Positions 11,076-23,544 of a stretch of DNA of 64,000 bases are shown piece after piece. The position numbers were made by a program, and so were the translations under genes. Under the pieces are notes generated by a model, which searched no databases, was not told the DNA's origin, and saw nothing but the letters and a program-made list of their open reading frames with translations. Numbering within the stretch: position 1 is the first letter of the stretch; each line of letters begins with the position of its first letter. Origin of the DNA: Marthasterias glacialis (Eukaryota; Echinodermata; Asteroidea; Forcipulatida; Asteriidae). The stretch covers positions 28,968,430-29,032,429 of the forward strand of contig OU452222.1 of NCBI GenBank assembly GCA_911728455.2, written 5' to 3'.

Positions 11076-11319
11076 TGTATACTTCATTTGAATATTTTGT
11101 TTACAAAGATCTTTTAAGTAAAGAGTTTTTCTTTATCATTTTTTTTATAAATAAAACAAGCACTGCACAATTCGCCACAATTCGCCAACGGTCGCTTCTG
11201 GCCTAATACACGTACTATTTTGGCAAGAGTAAAAATCTTTCCAACCCAACTTGAAATCATGCCCAACATGGTGTAACTATTGGGTTCTGAGACTCAATGA
11301 TACAAGAAATGTTTCTTGG

Positions 11320-11615
11320 AAAAAAATTCAAACTCAAAATTATTTTTCAGTTCATGTCACATTCATTTCACAAAGAGTCAAATTGCATGCGACGGTTAAC
11401 GGTTGCGCATACGTGCGCATACTAATAGACTTTACATTGAGTACCAACATGTATTGATTGCGTCACGCGTAAATTAGCACCCGCATAAGAATAGTTGCTG
11501 ACTGATTATAAACACTCTCAGCCATGTCTTAATCAGCCATTTAAACACTGCCATGTGACATGCTATCGACCAATCAGAATGGATTAAACTGTCTGGGGTA
11601 TTTATGAATATATAC
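11320..11615 (+). repeat. Dispersed repeat family E, copy 1
   Basis: It shares a long series of blocks with 17200-17540: TTATTTTTCARTTC, ATTTC.C.AAGGGTC, GGTTGCGCATA.GCGCGCAT, TAATAGACTTTACATTGAGT then ACC, ATGTATTGATTGCG, GTAAATTAGCACCCGC, and CAGTCATGTGAC near the end, then CTGGGGTAT. It is locally rich in CpG compared with its flanks. Confidence 0.75.
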
Positions 11616-11689
11616 TTTAAAAATACTACAAATTTATCAACATGAACTAAAACACACACATATTGTATTCAAATGACAAGAAACAGGCC

Positions 11690-11815
11690 TGGAATTTCAT
11701 CTTTGAGAAGGGCAAGGCCATTTTTATTTTGCTAAGGGCACTTCCCTTAGAAAAGCTTGAAGTCTATGGGAACATTTTGAAGGGGCACCAAGGCCAAGAC
11801 CAGCGCAATAGATAC
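11690..11815 (+). repeat. Dispersed repeat family A, copy 3
   Basis: It reads GGAATTTCATCTTTGAGAAG, GGCAAGGCCATTTTTATTTT, GGGCACTTCCCTTAG, TTGAAGTCTATGGGAACATT and GGGGCACCAAGGCCAAGACC. It is the fullest copy and best defines the family. Confidence 0.7.
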
Positions 11816-12718
11816 TAAGTACTTTCAGGTCTGAAGATTGCATCGTACATCAGTTTGGATTTGTATAAATTCCCGCAGATCTCTATCAGTTTGTAAAAAC
11901 CCTGATGATAAATCCTTTAACTCTACTAGGGTCAAACCCATTCCACAATTGATTGTTACCTGTGGAGTAATATGACCCCTCAGCCCTACCCCCAGAGGGT
12001 TTGTCCTGATTGTCCATGGATGAGAACTTCTGAAGCCAGTGATTGGCACTGACAGAGAGGATGATCCTACTGTCATCTTCACAGCTTCTCAAGAAGTATT
12101 ATAGAGGAATGCATCAATGGGGTGAGCAGTACAGCATCTTGTCACAGCTTGATAGATGGCTATTTGACAGCATCTCACAACTTAAAATAAATCTACCTTG
12201 GTTAATTTGAGGCATGAACTGTATATTTTGTCAAATAAATAAATGAAGTACAAGATTCAGCTAGTTTCCCCTCCTTCAGCTACATGTACATGTATGTAGT
12301 GTGATATGGCTCTCACAATTTTGGCATGGACCCTTTTTATGTGAAATAGTTTTACATAAACTTTCAGAAGTCGAGGTTATTGATAACAACTTCCTTCTCA
12401 GTGTAACAAGTTATTTTTGAAAATTTAGTATAAATCTACCTACATTGTAAATAAGTAAATCTATCTTCGAAAAATAAATAAAAATCAAGGATAAAATAAC
12501 ACCATACATGTGGACACAATTCAGCTAGTTTTCCGATCGCCATGTTTTTTTGTTTGTTTGGGGTTTTTTTTTGTTAAATGTTTTCATTATTAACACCAGG
12601 CATTATACTACCCGGAGCCAACAGGTGCAACAGACTTACCCTGGTGCAGCCATCTTGTTTTTCTTCCACTTAAACCAATGTAACCAAACTGAGACCGGTG
12701 GGGAAAATGGTGACCCTT

Positions 12719-12912
12719 TTAATTGACCCATTTCACCTGACGTCATCATCACAATAATCTTGGTTGTGCCATTTTGGTGGTCAATGTCACTGAGTTATTC
12801 AGTGAAGAGCGCATTTTAGGAGATGCGGCTTTTACACGTAAACCTATTGACCACCAAAATGGTGAGCGTTGCACAGTCGGCGCGTGTGACGTGCGTGCAA
12901 GGGGTCAATAAA
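12719..12912. mobile_element. Palindromic MITE-like element (family F), copy 1
   Basis: The outer ends are inverted: TTGACCCATTTCACCTGACG at the left, and GTGACGTGCGTGCAAGGGGT then CAATAA at the right. There is a strong inner inverted pair: GCCATTTTGGTGGTCAATGT near 12770 and ATTGACCACCAAAATGGTGA near 12846. No coding capacity. A relative lies at 31757-31915. Confidence 0.7.
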
Positions 12913-14489
12913 CTGAGAATTCAAACTACATTTACATGTAGCAGTATCATTGTCAGTGGTGCAGCCAGGATTTTTTTCACTGTAAGTCTGATTATAATTT
13001 ATATGTTGATGAAATTCATTAAGATTGAGTCTTCCATTTAAACTTAAGGACTTACAGTCTAGACTACCAGGATCTCTACACAATTCATACACATGTACAG
13101 ACATGTATGTATTGTGTGGAAACACAATATAACATACGGTATGTAACAATGCCCTACACATTGTCTGATGGTTCATGTACAACATTCATCTTTAATTTGA
13201 CAGCACACAATCATTTCAATTTTAAGCATCACTTGAACAAAATGCTGGTCCTCCCCTCAGATGTATTTGAACGACATGTAGTTGCAAAAATAGTGAAGTC
13301 TGTGGCTAAATGATCATGCAATTATGGCTAGGCAGGGTTAAAGCTTTTAGTATTAACCATAAGTGATCTAAATGTACTGTACATGTGATTTACAGAAAAG
13401 GCTTGACTTTGTATTTAATAATAATCAAGGTCATTTCCTGGCAGGCAAGATAATGTGATACACTGGTCATTCATGTACATCATACATTCTGTATTATTAC
13501 AAATACCACATAAAATCACAAATGTAAAAAAAAGAATTAAAAAAAAATAACATACACAGCTGAACAAGTTTTGAGATGTAATAGTACATCAAAATTGTAC
13601 AATGTAATTTCCATAAAAATGTCAAATTGTGCAATGTATGTTTTCTTCCATCATTGTCCATTGAGCTGTGTACAAATTGTGCCTGCTTGAAGTTCAGGCT
13701 CTGTGGCTCTTATGTAAACTTGATGTCACAGCTTTGGGAAAAACATGAGACTATGACTGGTTTGCTTGTGAAGTAAACTGGCCTAATTCTTGATTTTAGA
13801 CTCATGATCAGTAATCTAGTGGGTGTTTCAACTCATTCTGGGATGTGTGCAGGGCCTCTGCACAGTTTTACTATCAATCTTTTTGCCACCAGCAGATTAA
13901 AGGTAAGAATGCATCGCATCAAGACAATGCATTTAAAGATTTTAAAATCATGCAGTCAACCATGCTCCTGGTTTATCTTCATGTTTTCATGAAAAGCACA
14001 TACGTGTATTAAGTTTCCAAACACATCAGTGTGCATTTACGCAAGATGAATTACATTTTTTCAGTGATTGTAGACTCGTAAAGTCACACTGTCTACCAAT
14101 GAACCCACTCTCATAGTATGAGTTGGTGTCAATGTCAGACATACAGGGTGCTGGGATTTTTTACACATTGGTGTTTTATGATCAGTCAGTCATTGGAGAC
14201 CATGAAAGGATCGTTCAGGGCCGCGCATTCCTCAGATTATCCGACCCATATCCAGGGTAATATCAGTATTGAGTTTATTGGATTCGGAAGGATGTGTTAC
14301 TAAAAGTACATATATAAATCTGTTTGATATTATTTATGGTTTGATCAAAGTATGGCAAGAGTTTGGCACAAAAGTACAAACTTGTGAGCCCATTGACTCT
14401 TTCAACATGATTTTATTGCCTACTAAGCAATGTTTTAGGGAGTAAAACTTAATGCTGCCTCCCAGGTTGTATCATAAACTGGGCGTGAT

Positions 14490-14720
14490 CCCTGGCTATG
14501 GGGCAGTATATACTGGTATGATGCCTTCTGACTGACACACCCTGAACAACGATTGACAAAACAGGGAGATCGCCGACAAACATGTAGGGCTAGATTGCTC
14601 AGTTGGTAGAGTACCAGCACGTAAACCCAGAGGTTGCAGGTTCAAATCCCGCTCCAGTCAATTAGTCTTTGTTCAACCCAAAATGGTTATATAATTACCC
14701 AGTTATTTTCATTTGATAAA
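14490..14720 (+). mobile_element. tRNA-derived SINE-like repeat (family S3), copy 1
   Basis: The sequence at 14588-14658 looks like a tRNA: an A-box-like TTGCTCAGTTGGTAGAGTAC and a B box, GGTTCAAATCC. The acceptor and anticodon stems do not pair properly, so this is not a working tRNA gene. The left flank (GAACAACGATTGACAAAACA) and right flank (TTTGTTCAACCC) also match the copy at 28735-28960, so the repeat is larger than the tRNA part. Confidence 0.65.
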
Positions 14721-14815
14721 ATAATGATATGATCTGCAGAAACATTTCATGTATTAAAAGCTTGCAGCTTTCTATATTTTTGGTCTACATGTGCACTAGC
14801 AGAATTATGTATAGT

Positions 14816-15150
14816 AATTCAGTGCATTGTGAAGTAATCTAATTGCCAAAGTAGAATTCTGAAAATAAATTTAACAGTGATGCTGGGAATTTTCAAATTT
14901 GCTCATTGAGGTAAAAAAAAAAATGGTTAAACCTTAATGCGTAGTTTACTGCAATAGCAAGTATTTTTTGGAACATGCATCTAGCTATACTCTGTATTGT
15001 AATTCTGTGCATTGTAAAGTAATCTAATTGCTAAAGTTGAATTCTGAAAATAAATTTAACAGTGATGCTGGGAGTTTTCAAATTTGCTCATTGAGGTAAA
15101 AAAAAATAATAATCATTTTTGTAACCTTAATGCATAGTTTACTGCAATAG
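14816..15150 (+). repeat. Two-copy tandem duplication, period 185 bp
   Basis: 14816-14957 and 15001-15150 are close copies: AATTCWGTGCATTGTRAAGT, AATCTAATTGC, GAATTCTGAAAATAAATTTA, ACAGTGATGCTGGGARTTTT, TTTGCTCATTGAGGTAAAAA and AGTTTACTGCAATAG. The few differences suggest a fairly recent local duplication. Confidence 0.9.
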
Positions 15151-15559
15151 TTTTTGAAACAGTAATTGCTGCATGAGCGTAACTGGGAAATCGTCACAAA
15201 ACTTAACCTTGTCTACATTTTTAAGGTGGGGTGATAAAATGCTGGTGAAAGCATGTTGATGATTAGGGTCAAAACTGTGTACATAAATCTGAACACATGC
15301 ACCCAGTTTTAATTGTGCCGATTTCTTTTCTGCCATAGCTCCACATGGTCATGCTAATGACCTACATGTAAAACTAAACACAGGTAGTCCAACAGTTGAG
15401 ATTGATTGTGCACAGGGTCAATTAATAAGACAATATCAGCGCGTAATTTTGCAGCATCTCTTGCCTCTGGATCAATTAGAGATAGGTCACTGTCCTTGGT
15501 GATTCATCTAGATGAACCTTTGTCTCAGCTTGATTTTATTCACAATCAATTTAAGCAGT

Positions 15560-15785
15560 GTTCTCAGCCAAACAGTGGCCCATTGGCCGAATGCAAGTTA
15601 AAACACACGCGAGGGCCAGTCAAATTCTCTGCAAGTGGTCCGGCTGGCTAGCTCAGTGTTGAAAAGCATCCCTAATTAATATGAAATATGGAGTTAGTGG
15701 AAAAGCTGAGAGACTAGCAAAAAAAGACAGGCTAACTGGTCCAGCTGGTTAGTCACTGACAAAGTTAAGGGCAACCCTGATTTCA
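15560..15785 (+). repeat. Dispersed repeat family G, copy 1
   Basis: It shares blocks with 26225-26435: GTGGTCCGGCTGGCTAGCTC, AGTGTTGAAAAGCATCC, AACATGAAATATGGA, AAAAGCTG, ACTGGYCAGTCA and GGCAAMCC. Both are in the same orientation. The GGTCCGGCTGGCTAG and CTGGTCCAGCTGGTTAG segments suggest partial internal symmetry. Confidence 0.65.
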
Positions 15786-16154
15786 AGCCAGTTGGGAGAT
15801 ACTGCACTTGAAACTGGTCAAGTGAATGCTCAACAATTTGAATGCCTTTGACTAAAGAATAATGTTGTTCCATACATGTTGTACGGTCTATCACATGGTT
15901 TAGGCAAGTTTTTGCACAGCAACCTCCAGATCAGAGAAATCTGGTATTCTTGTGCCAGACACGTTCATTGACATTTTATGTATGCGTATACATATGTATA
16001 GTAGGTGTTGGCTGTCTCTATCAAGTAATAAAAAACCACATGCCCCAACCTTGTGAAATACATTTAATGTAGCATGTTCACTGAGTTTAGTCTGAGGAAT
16101 TCAAATTGTGCATTCACTGATAAACAAGCAAATAAATATATTCAGCCTAATTTC

Positions 16155-16275
16155 ATTATAGAGCTGATTTCAAAAGCAGAAAATGTTCTGCTTAGCAATG
16201 AAAATCAGGATACCAGTCACAGATGGTTCATGTGAAATTATACTTTTGGTCAGTGACCTTATTCTTAGCATAATT
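16155..16275 (-). repeat. Family B palindromic element fragment
   Basis: It contains ATAGAGCTGATTTCAAAAGC, AGAAAATGTTCTGCTTAGCA, then ATACCAGTCACAGATGGT. These blocks recur in the cluster at 3180-3545. Confidence 0.6.
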
Positions 16276-17199
16276 TTGTTGTGAGATAAGCTATAGTTTT
16301 GGTGCTTTTGTGAGAAGCATCTTTATAAATCGGTCTGTGACATTGTTCAAGTACAACTCTTCTTGTTAAATTAAGACCTGTATCACTGGCACAATCTGTC
16401 ATGTTCCTGGAGTACAATAATAACAACACTATGCTAATTCTGATTACAAGAAAAGGGCCCTGATTATTTTGCCCCTTGCTGCGTCGGTTTGGTTGTAAAC
16501 TTTTTTTAACCGAATGGGCAAAAAAAATGAGTTGGTCGTATTGTGACAAAAGTCTATTTTGGTGCAATATCTGTCTTTTATAATGAACAAATAAATATAT
16601 AAATAAAAAAATCTGCATTTTTACAATTGACCCAGAATTTGTGAAACAGAAATTTGTTCTCGCTTAAAAATACTTCCATTATTATCAATCATTAATGTTT
16701 AAATAATAGTCCACTTTTATGGTAATTTTTTTATGGAATCTTTTGAGTAGCCATGCCACAATCACAACCACAATTTTAGTATTAAGTTGTTTTTCATAAC
16801 TTGGCTGTATAGGGATTTAGACCTGCAGTACTTGCTACTTTTGTAAATCTTCTTTAGTAAAATCTTTTATTTGGTTCACTGTAAAACCATGGTAAAACTA
16901 ATCACAACCTGAAGACTTCACTTCTTTAGTTACATTATTGTAATTTGCTCATAATTTTTCCATTGTTGCAATTTCCTCCCACTTATATTAATTCGGTTAC
17001 ATGTATTATTAAGGGAATAAAAGAGTGGTGATTGAGGTCTTAAACGGCCATTTCAAACCGGCAGGGTCGTGGCCATGTGCAGCTCAGTCCTTTATCACAC
17101 AGCTACGATACTACGAGAGACCGAGTCACTGCTCTTTTGTTCCCATTCATAAATGCCCTTTTTGTTAACAAGCGTAATAATGTAGAAAAATCGGTGAAA

Positions 17200-17540
17200 C
17201 TTTTCTGGGTGTTTTCAAATTTATTTTTCAATTCTTGCCACGTCCTCAGGCTCCATTTCGCGAAGGGTCGACACTCAATGGTTGCGCATATGCGCGCGCA
17301 TTAATAGACTTTACATTGAGTACCGCTATGTATTGATTGCGCTACGTGTAAATTAGCACCCGCGTAAAAGCTAGTGCGCCAACACGCGTATGACTATAAT
17401 GAGCGCAAAACGCGCCTTCACAGCTCCAGCTATGTCTTTATCATCCGTTTAAAACCGGTCTGAAACAGTCATGTGACCACCTTTCAACCAATAGGACTGC
17501 CCAAATTGTCCCAAACTGACTGGGGTATGAATAATGAATT
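17200..17540 (+). repeat. Dispersed repeat family E, copy 2
   Basis: It matches 11320-11615 over most of its length, including TAATAGACTTTACATTGAGT, GTAAATTAGCACCCGC and CAGTCATGTGACC. It includes a CpG-rich GCGCATATGCGCGCGCAT segment. Confidence 0.75.
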
Positions 17541-18592
17541 ACATTTACATTATATTTGAATTACATTTCTTGTCATTCTTGTGGACACAACCAACATGGT
17601 TAAAATAACGAGTGAAAATATATGTAATATACCACTTGTCATTTTTCTAATAAAACTATTTGAGACAGCCATTCCAGTATCATCAATCAAAATAGTCATA
17701 TTTTTGTTTGTCTTTTTTTTTTACAATTCTGCTACATGTGGTTTACTTGCTACATGACCATGTAGACCTAGTTGAATATCTTTATTTTGTTCATTGTAAT
17801 TTTCACATTCTAGGAAGATTTAAATCCTTAATTACAACAAGAAAATCTTGTTTTTAATCTAAAAGAAAATCTATCATAACTGTAATATTTGGACAAAAAT
17901 GACTGAAAATATATGGACATCACTACTCCAAGGCCCTTTGTTATACTCCCCAATGGGAGTGCCTTGCCCAATGCATACCTTCTTTGTGTGATAGCGTTCT
18001 ACATTGAGGGCTTTGTCAGCGAGCGCCCATGGACGCAAAACCTACCTACAAGTGTACCACACACACGGTATTCAAAAGCAAGCTCAGTTTGATTGCCACT
18101 GACCTTGGAATCCATTTACATATTATTATCTGCACGTGTAAGTTTTAAGCTGCTTTACACTGGTAGTCTGCCTGAAAGGCGTCAACGGGCGCAGCTGCAG
18201 CAGAATACACAATGCACTTTATTCTAAGCGTGCTTTACTGATGATGATTTTGAGCACTTTGTTTCAAATGATACGGACTATGTCTGGGCAGGAAGTGCAC
18301 AAAAACGAGGACGAAATTGAAATTTTAAAGCAAGTTTGTATTCCAATAACTTGACTGCTTAAATATCTCTAATTAAGAAATTAGAGAATTTATAATGCAA
18401 GATTTACAAGCAAGAATCTGGCAATATGGAAGTTCAAATTTGGCGAAAATTCAACACCAGAGCATCCATAACATGTAGTATTGTTTACCCCTACTGCTTT
18501 ATGTAGTACCTAACATGTAAATCAAGGCGGGCATGCAAGCGATGCCAATTTGAACATGAATGTCTGTAGATTATAAGGATCATTTTCATTAC

Positions 18593-18710
18593 AATGGGAG
18601 TCTTTTGAGACGTTAGAGGGCGCCCCAGTAACCGGTCCTTTTCTGTTATGAGAGCAATAGAAAAGGACCGGTTACTGTGGCACCCGCTAACGTCTCAAAA
18701 GTCTCCCATT
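18593..18710. mobile_element. Near-perfect hairpin MITE (family H), copy 1
   Basis: The left arm starts AATGGGAGTCTTTTGAGACG and the right arm ends CGTCTCAAAAGTCTCCCATT. The arms pair over about 50 bases with only a few mismatches, including CAGTAACCGGTCCTTTTCT opposite its complement, around a ~10 base loop. There is no coding capacity. The same ends occur at 59523-59678. Confidence 0.85.
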
Positions 18711-19283
18711 ACTTGATAACAATTTTTAAGAACTAATTTAACACTTATTAGGTCATTCATGTTAAAGCTGAATTCAAATAAAACAAACATTAACTTGTGC
18801 ATTAGGCCTATTTTGTTTGTTTTGCCCTTTGATCCGTTACTTTTAATGTAATTTTGCTTTCAATACATTTTACAAGTGTTTGAATATGTTCATAGGCTAT
18901 ATAATAGTTTCTGGGGTTTTTTTTTGGTTTTTTTACTGGATTGTATAAATTGTGATCCACCAGGCTGCTGTGTCAAGTTTTATCTCATGTATTTTAACTT
19001 TTACTCATTAGAAGCAGTGTGAACCCCACATACACAGACCATCTCCTGACATGTCTGATACTTGCCTCACAACATGTACAACATTATTACTCCACATCGA
19101 TGATGCCATGACAGCTTTGACTTTCACAAGGAAATAACAAATTATGCTGCTTTGCCTGGACACTACTGAGGCCATGATTCCAGGCCGATGTAAGTGTAAT
19201 TGGCACACATCCAAGTATGATGGCAATTTACTATGGGTTTGTTCAACATTTTCTAATTTTTTACAAATGTACAAACTAGTACA

Positions 19284-19284
<1 letters not shown>

Positions 19285-19315
<31 letters not shown>
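19285..19315 (+). repeat. Homopolymer run of 31 G
   Basis: 31 consecutive G follow TACAC and end before AGGTA. Such a run could form G-quadruplexes and its length is error-prone in sequencing. The long glycine and proline tracts it produces in short reading frames on both strands are artefacts. Confidence 0.95.
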
Positions 19316-19316
<1 letters not shown>

Positions 19317-20833
19317 GGTATCCAAAGCACACTTTTTAGTTAAAATTATGAAATTGTCGATCATTACCTGAAAATGGTTTGCCCAAGAGTGGCCATTTAA
19401 AATATTTTATATCTTTTTTCATTTAATAATGAATGACAATAATTTTAAGCATTCATGAAGTAATTAAGGGACAAAATAAATTACACAATAAAAATTGCCT
19501 GAGTGCACTACAAAACTGTCTTCCTCCCTTAATTTCATGACCACAACACAAGCTACAACTTTACAAGGCAACAATTAACATCATTTATGACCCTCGTAAA
19601 AGCAATGACAATAACAAGGCTATTATTTTGATTTTTACCATTTCACCAATGTATTTTTAAGGCTGAGAAAGTAATTGGCCTAATTCCTTATCCTGATGCA
19701 ATTATTACACCGATTAAAAAGTAAAGAAGCCCTTTTGGGCCAGAACACAGCGTCGTGACTTGCAAGGTTTCACACAAATTTAATACACTGTACTTTGTGA
19801 GTTCCTACAAGCCAAAGGCGGCATACCCTGAGGTATGACTTCAAACTAGCGGGATGTTAATTGAATGAAGATGAACACCATAAGTTCAAGATCGGCATGA
19901 TATCAGATTTAATGAAGACAAAGTGTCATAATGCTGTATGCAGCTGGATACTTGCTCTACTGCATACTGTGGATATTATCATCCACTCATGCGTGACACT
20001 GAAAGTGAAATTGTCTGTCAATAGACTTTACATCATGGAGTAGTAACCGTGAAATCTCATGCTCCCTGCCATGCCAATAACCAATACTGATTTGCATTAT
20101 ATCAAAAGGGATCAGACTATTCTGCCCTTCCAGCCTCAGTTTGGTTACATTGATTCGAATGGGAGAAAAACAAGATGGCTACATCGTGATAGGTCCATAC
20201 AACAATTCAAATTGGATTGTGAAGTCCTTCGAATGGGTATGCGGCATGAACAATTGCACTACATTATTTTGTTGTCATTTTGAAGGGAAGTTTAGTTTTG
20301 AAAAAAGGGATTATTAACCTTTTTTTCCTCTCAATTTTTATAGACTGTCGTATTTTAGTTGTGATAATCGTAACCCAGGATCCTCCCTCTGGTCTTCCAT
20401 GGATCGTATGGGGCGTTAAAGGTAACAATTATTGCAACTAGTTGTATTTAAGTAAACTATAGTACGGAATGATTGTTTATAAAAAAGTATTGTAAGATTT
20501 TTTGGAAAAAATAAGTGGAATGCTTTTAGGCATATAACTTTTTTGAGAACAGACGCTAATTTAAAAATATTAAATAAATTTACAAGATTTCTTTGATTAT
20601 TGGCCACAAGACTAAAAGAATCCTCCCGTTCCCAAATGGCAACCCCACCCCTTCCCTTCAAGCATAGTTTCCTGAGGCATTTCACATGCTACAAAAACAA
20701 AAAGATTGTTTCTTGATGAATGACCATTGTACTATTTGAAAATTGCATCAAAAATTTTAATATTTTTAAAGCAAAACTTCACTGAAGCATTATGTAAGCC
20801 AGAGAGTAAGGGTGTATCTGAATCACTGTTTAG

Positions 20834-21620
20834 AATAGACCGATTGCGCGACCAATGTTTACATGTCATCACGTGACCTATTGTGTGTACTACATCATCT
20901 GAGGTGATGGCAAACTACGTGCAAATACATGCCGTGACCGACAGAGTCACACCGAAATTCGGCTTTTGGTAAAAATAATGCAGTTACTAAGCCTTTTTAT
21001 TAAAGTTGTGTGTTGTGACATTGATATTAATCACATTACTGTTTCCTAAACTACAAGTATTCTACCGCAAAAGAGGTTTATTTTGAGACCGGCGTCAGAT
21101 GACTACATGTATGTAGCCACCCGCCTGTTATTTTGTTTGTAATGTAGGCCTAATCACTGTAAAAAAAAGGGTAAAGAACGTTGGAAAAGTGAGCATTTAT
21201 GCCTAGCCTTGCAAAATTTTAAATAGGCAAAGGAATCACACAGTTTTGGAAAGCAATTTTATTGGATGATTCAGCTTCAAAACTTAGAAATTCTTGAGTT
21301 GGAAAGTGTGTGATCGCGGTCTGGCCCAAGCGTTCTGTCGTGCACTAGTACACATCGTGCACATTTAGACGTTACAATGTACAATTTCCAAGACTTGTTG
21401 AAACTGCCCTTACTGGCTTTATTCAGCCACTCAAAGGTCTCTGGTACAAACTCTGGAATATTTTTCACAGATTTCGAGATAGAAAAGCGTCGATTGAATA
21501 AACAAATGCAACAATCATCATGTACTGTACCACGCTTTCCTACGGAGGACGTCGTGTCTGTTTACATACATTTAATAACAACAGTAGGTCACGTGACGTG
21601 GGTCGTGCAATCGGTCTATT
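20834..21620. mobile_element. 787 bp candidate DNA transposon remnant with terminal inverted repeats
   Basis: The left end is AATAGACCGATTGCGCGACC and the right end is GGTCGTGCAATCGGTCTATT, inverted with one mismatch over 20 bases. Just inside both ends lies CACGTGACCTA or its reverse. Inside, a minus-strand frame around 21270-21505 has an unusually protein-like stretch (SKSVKNIPEFVPETFEWLNK then ASKGSFNKSWKLYIV) that I do not recognise. On the plus strand, an ATG at 20907 opens 20 codons up to a GTAAAA that could be a donor. No target-site duplication is clear. It may be a non-autonomous element or an internally deleted one. Confidence 0.6.
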
Positions 21621-23464
21621 TGATTGTTTTTAAATTACATAAATTAGATGTAGGCCTACACGTGTACAGTGCCTTTTATTTACATAGTAGTGTGTACATT
21701 ACTACTACTTGTTTAGTGTTCAGTTATTGAAAAGACTGGCAAATAAAACGCCCTAGTTTTTTCAACTTTCGAACAATCTTGGCAGCAATGCATTTCCAAA
21801 TTTTGGCTTTAAGCCCCAGCTCAACATTGGTAAACTGATTGTCTTTGCACAAATTAAAATATTTGTATTAAAAACAATGCATTCAGCATTTTTGGTCTGC
21901 ATTCCTATAGCTATAACCAGAGTTTTCGTCTCACTGAGACAAAAACTAATTCTGGATCTTATTTCATTTATTATTTAAAAACGATAACACTTCAGGCAGA
22001 AATGTTTTAAGGAAAGTTTTCTACAATAGATGTACTTTCAGTATTTTTGATGGATGATTTTTCATTTAAATTTCATTAATTTCACCTTTCATTATTATGT
22101 AGATTCAAATAAAATGTTTCAGCAAAAGTTAATTCATGTTTGTATCGTTTGCAAGGGAAAAAATAGATACTTTTAAAACAACTGGCATAATTCGTCACAT
22201 GGCATATCTTCTAGTTCTAACAACCGTCTCAGTTAAATTGCAACATGCTGACCTAAACTGTTTATCAAGCAAGTATTTTTCCCTATGAAATATGTCAACT
22301 TCACGGTCCATGCTCCATGATTTTATTCATCAATCAGACAATGTTTACTTAGTGTAAGTAAGTAAACACCATCGTGGCCAAACATTATGCCCCCAAGCGA
22401 GAGAAAATCCACGAACATTAAAGCGAAGTTCTCGTTTATTTACCTGCAAGTAATGTTACTCCCAGAACGATCTTGAGCAGTGTTGTTGACAGTGCAGCTT
22501 TTCCCATGTCAAGCAAGCCCATGTTGCCTGAAAAATCACGGCCCCAGCCCACTGGGCCTGGGCTCCGTTGAAAGTGGGCTTAGGTATGCAGCACCTTATC
22601 CTGTTCTTAGGTGTAACTTTCTCAGTTTTTTGTTGACATTCAGCTAATTTCAGACATTATTTAATACGTGCCTTGGGGTGCCTACACTAATTAGTTGCAC
22701 GACGCACCCTTTGTCGATGTGCAATGTTATGATTTTTTACCAACTCCAAAATTTATAGTAAATGTAATCAAATTGAGGAAATCTCATCAAGTGAGGGCGC
22801 CACTTTCATCCCAACAAAGTGGATTTTGGTTCATGCACCACTCTTCTTTCTGTACTACTGTACACGTAGTGTGTTTTTTGTACATCTGAGCTACTCATTG
22901 GAACATGATATCAAGAAAGAGGTATTGTTGAAAAGTCATGCTAAGAAGCTTAAAGACATTTAGACTAGTACTAGTATTTGGAATTACAGACAAAACCCCC
23001 GAATTGAAGGCGAAGGAATGATGTGTGATTTTGTGTTGTGTGTGGTTGGGTTTCAGACGTAAATTGCCCTTAACTTTGTACATAAATTTAGACTGGTAAT
23101 CTGTGTAACTTTTTAGCTGTAGCGCAAACGGGCCAAAGAAATGAAGCGAGTTTCTCAAATTTTATTTAACCTAAAGTGTAGGCCGCCGGGGTCTTTTTAA
23201 TTTCATGAAGGAAATACAAAACAACATAAAAAATTTAAAAAGCCCTTAATAGTAGCACTAGTACAAGGTATTTGGGGAAACTGCTCTGTCTGCCACTTAT
23301 TCACTTGCCAATATTAATAATTGGTCAATGAAAAATAGGCAGGTAATGCAGCATAATTTTACCCTTACTTTGCTATCCTTGATAGATCACTAACTTTAAT
23401 ACTATCTAATAATAGAAGCTATGGATTTTGTCAGTACACGTATTTGTTTTCTTTTTCTACCAAG

Positions 23465-23544
23465 GCAGAGCAAGCTTTCATCAAACTACTGAAAAACACA
23501 AGAATTTAAGTGCCTCGTCAGCAATTGCAAATCCATAATCCAAG
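23465..23544 (+). other. Possible 5' UTR splice acceptor and leader of the membrane-protein gene
   Basis: TTTGTTTTCTTTTTCTACCA then AGGCAG forms a strong polypyrimidine tract with AG at 23463-23464 or 23467-23468, about 77-80 bases before the ATG. An upstream untranslated exon may be spliced here. No promoter could be placed. Confidence 0.35.

Larger units (their letters stand above)
12920..23460. other. Large intergenic region; no protein gene seen outside the listed repeats
   Basis: Between PIEZO and the membrane-protein gene all reading frames are short, overlap frames on the other strand, and lack recognisable domains. The listed SINEs, duplications and inverted-repeat elements account for the visible structure. 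The rest is AT-rich single-copy-looking sequence. Confidence 0.45.

Noticed and set aside
14588..14660. Apparent tRNA gene with GGTAGAG and GGTTCAAATCC boxes
   Set aside because: Acceptor and anticodon stems do not pair, and the flanks repeat at 28.7 kb, so it is SINE-derived.
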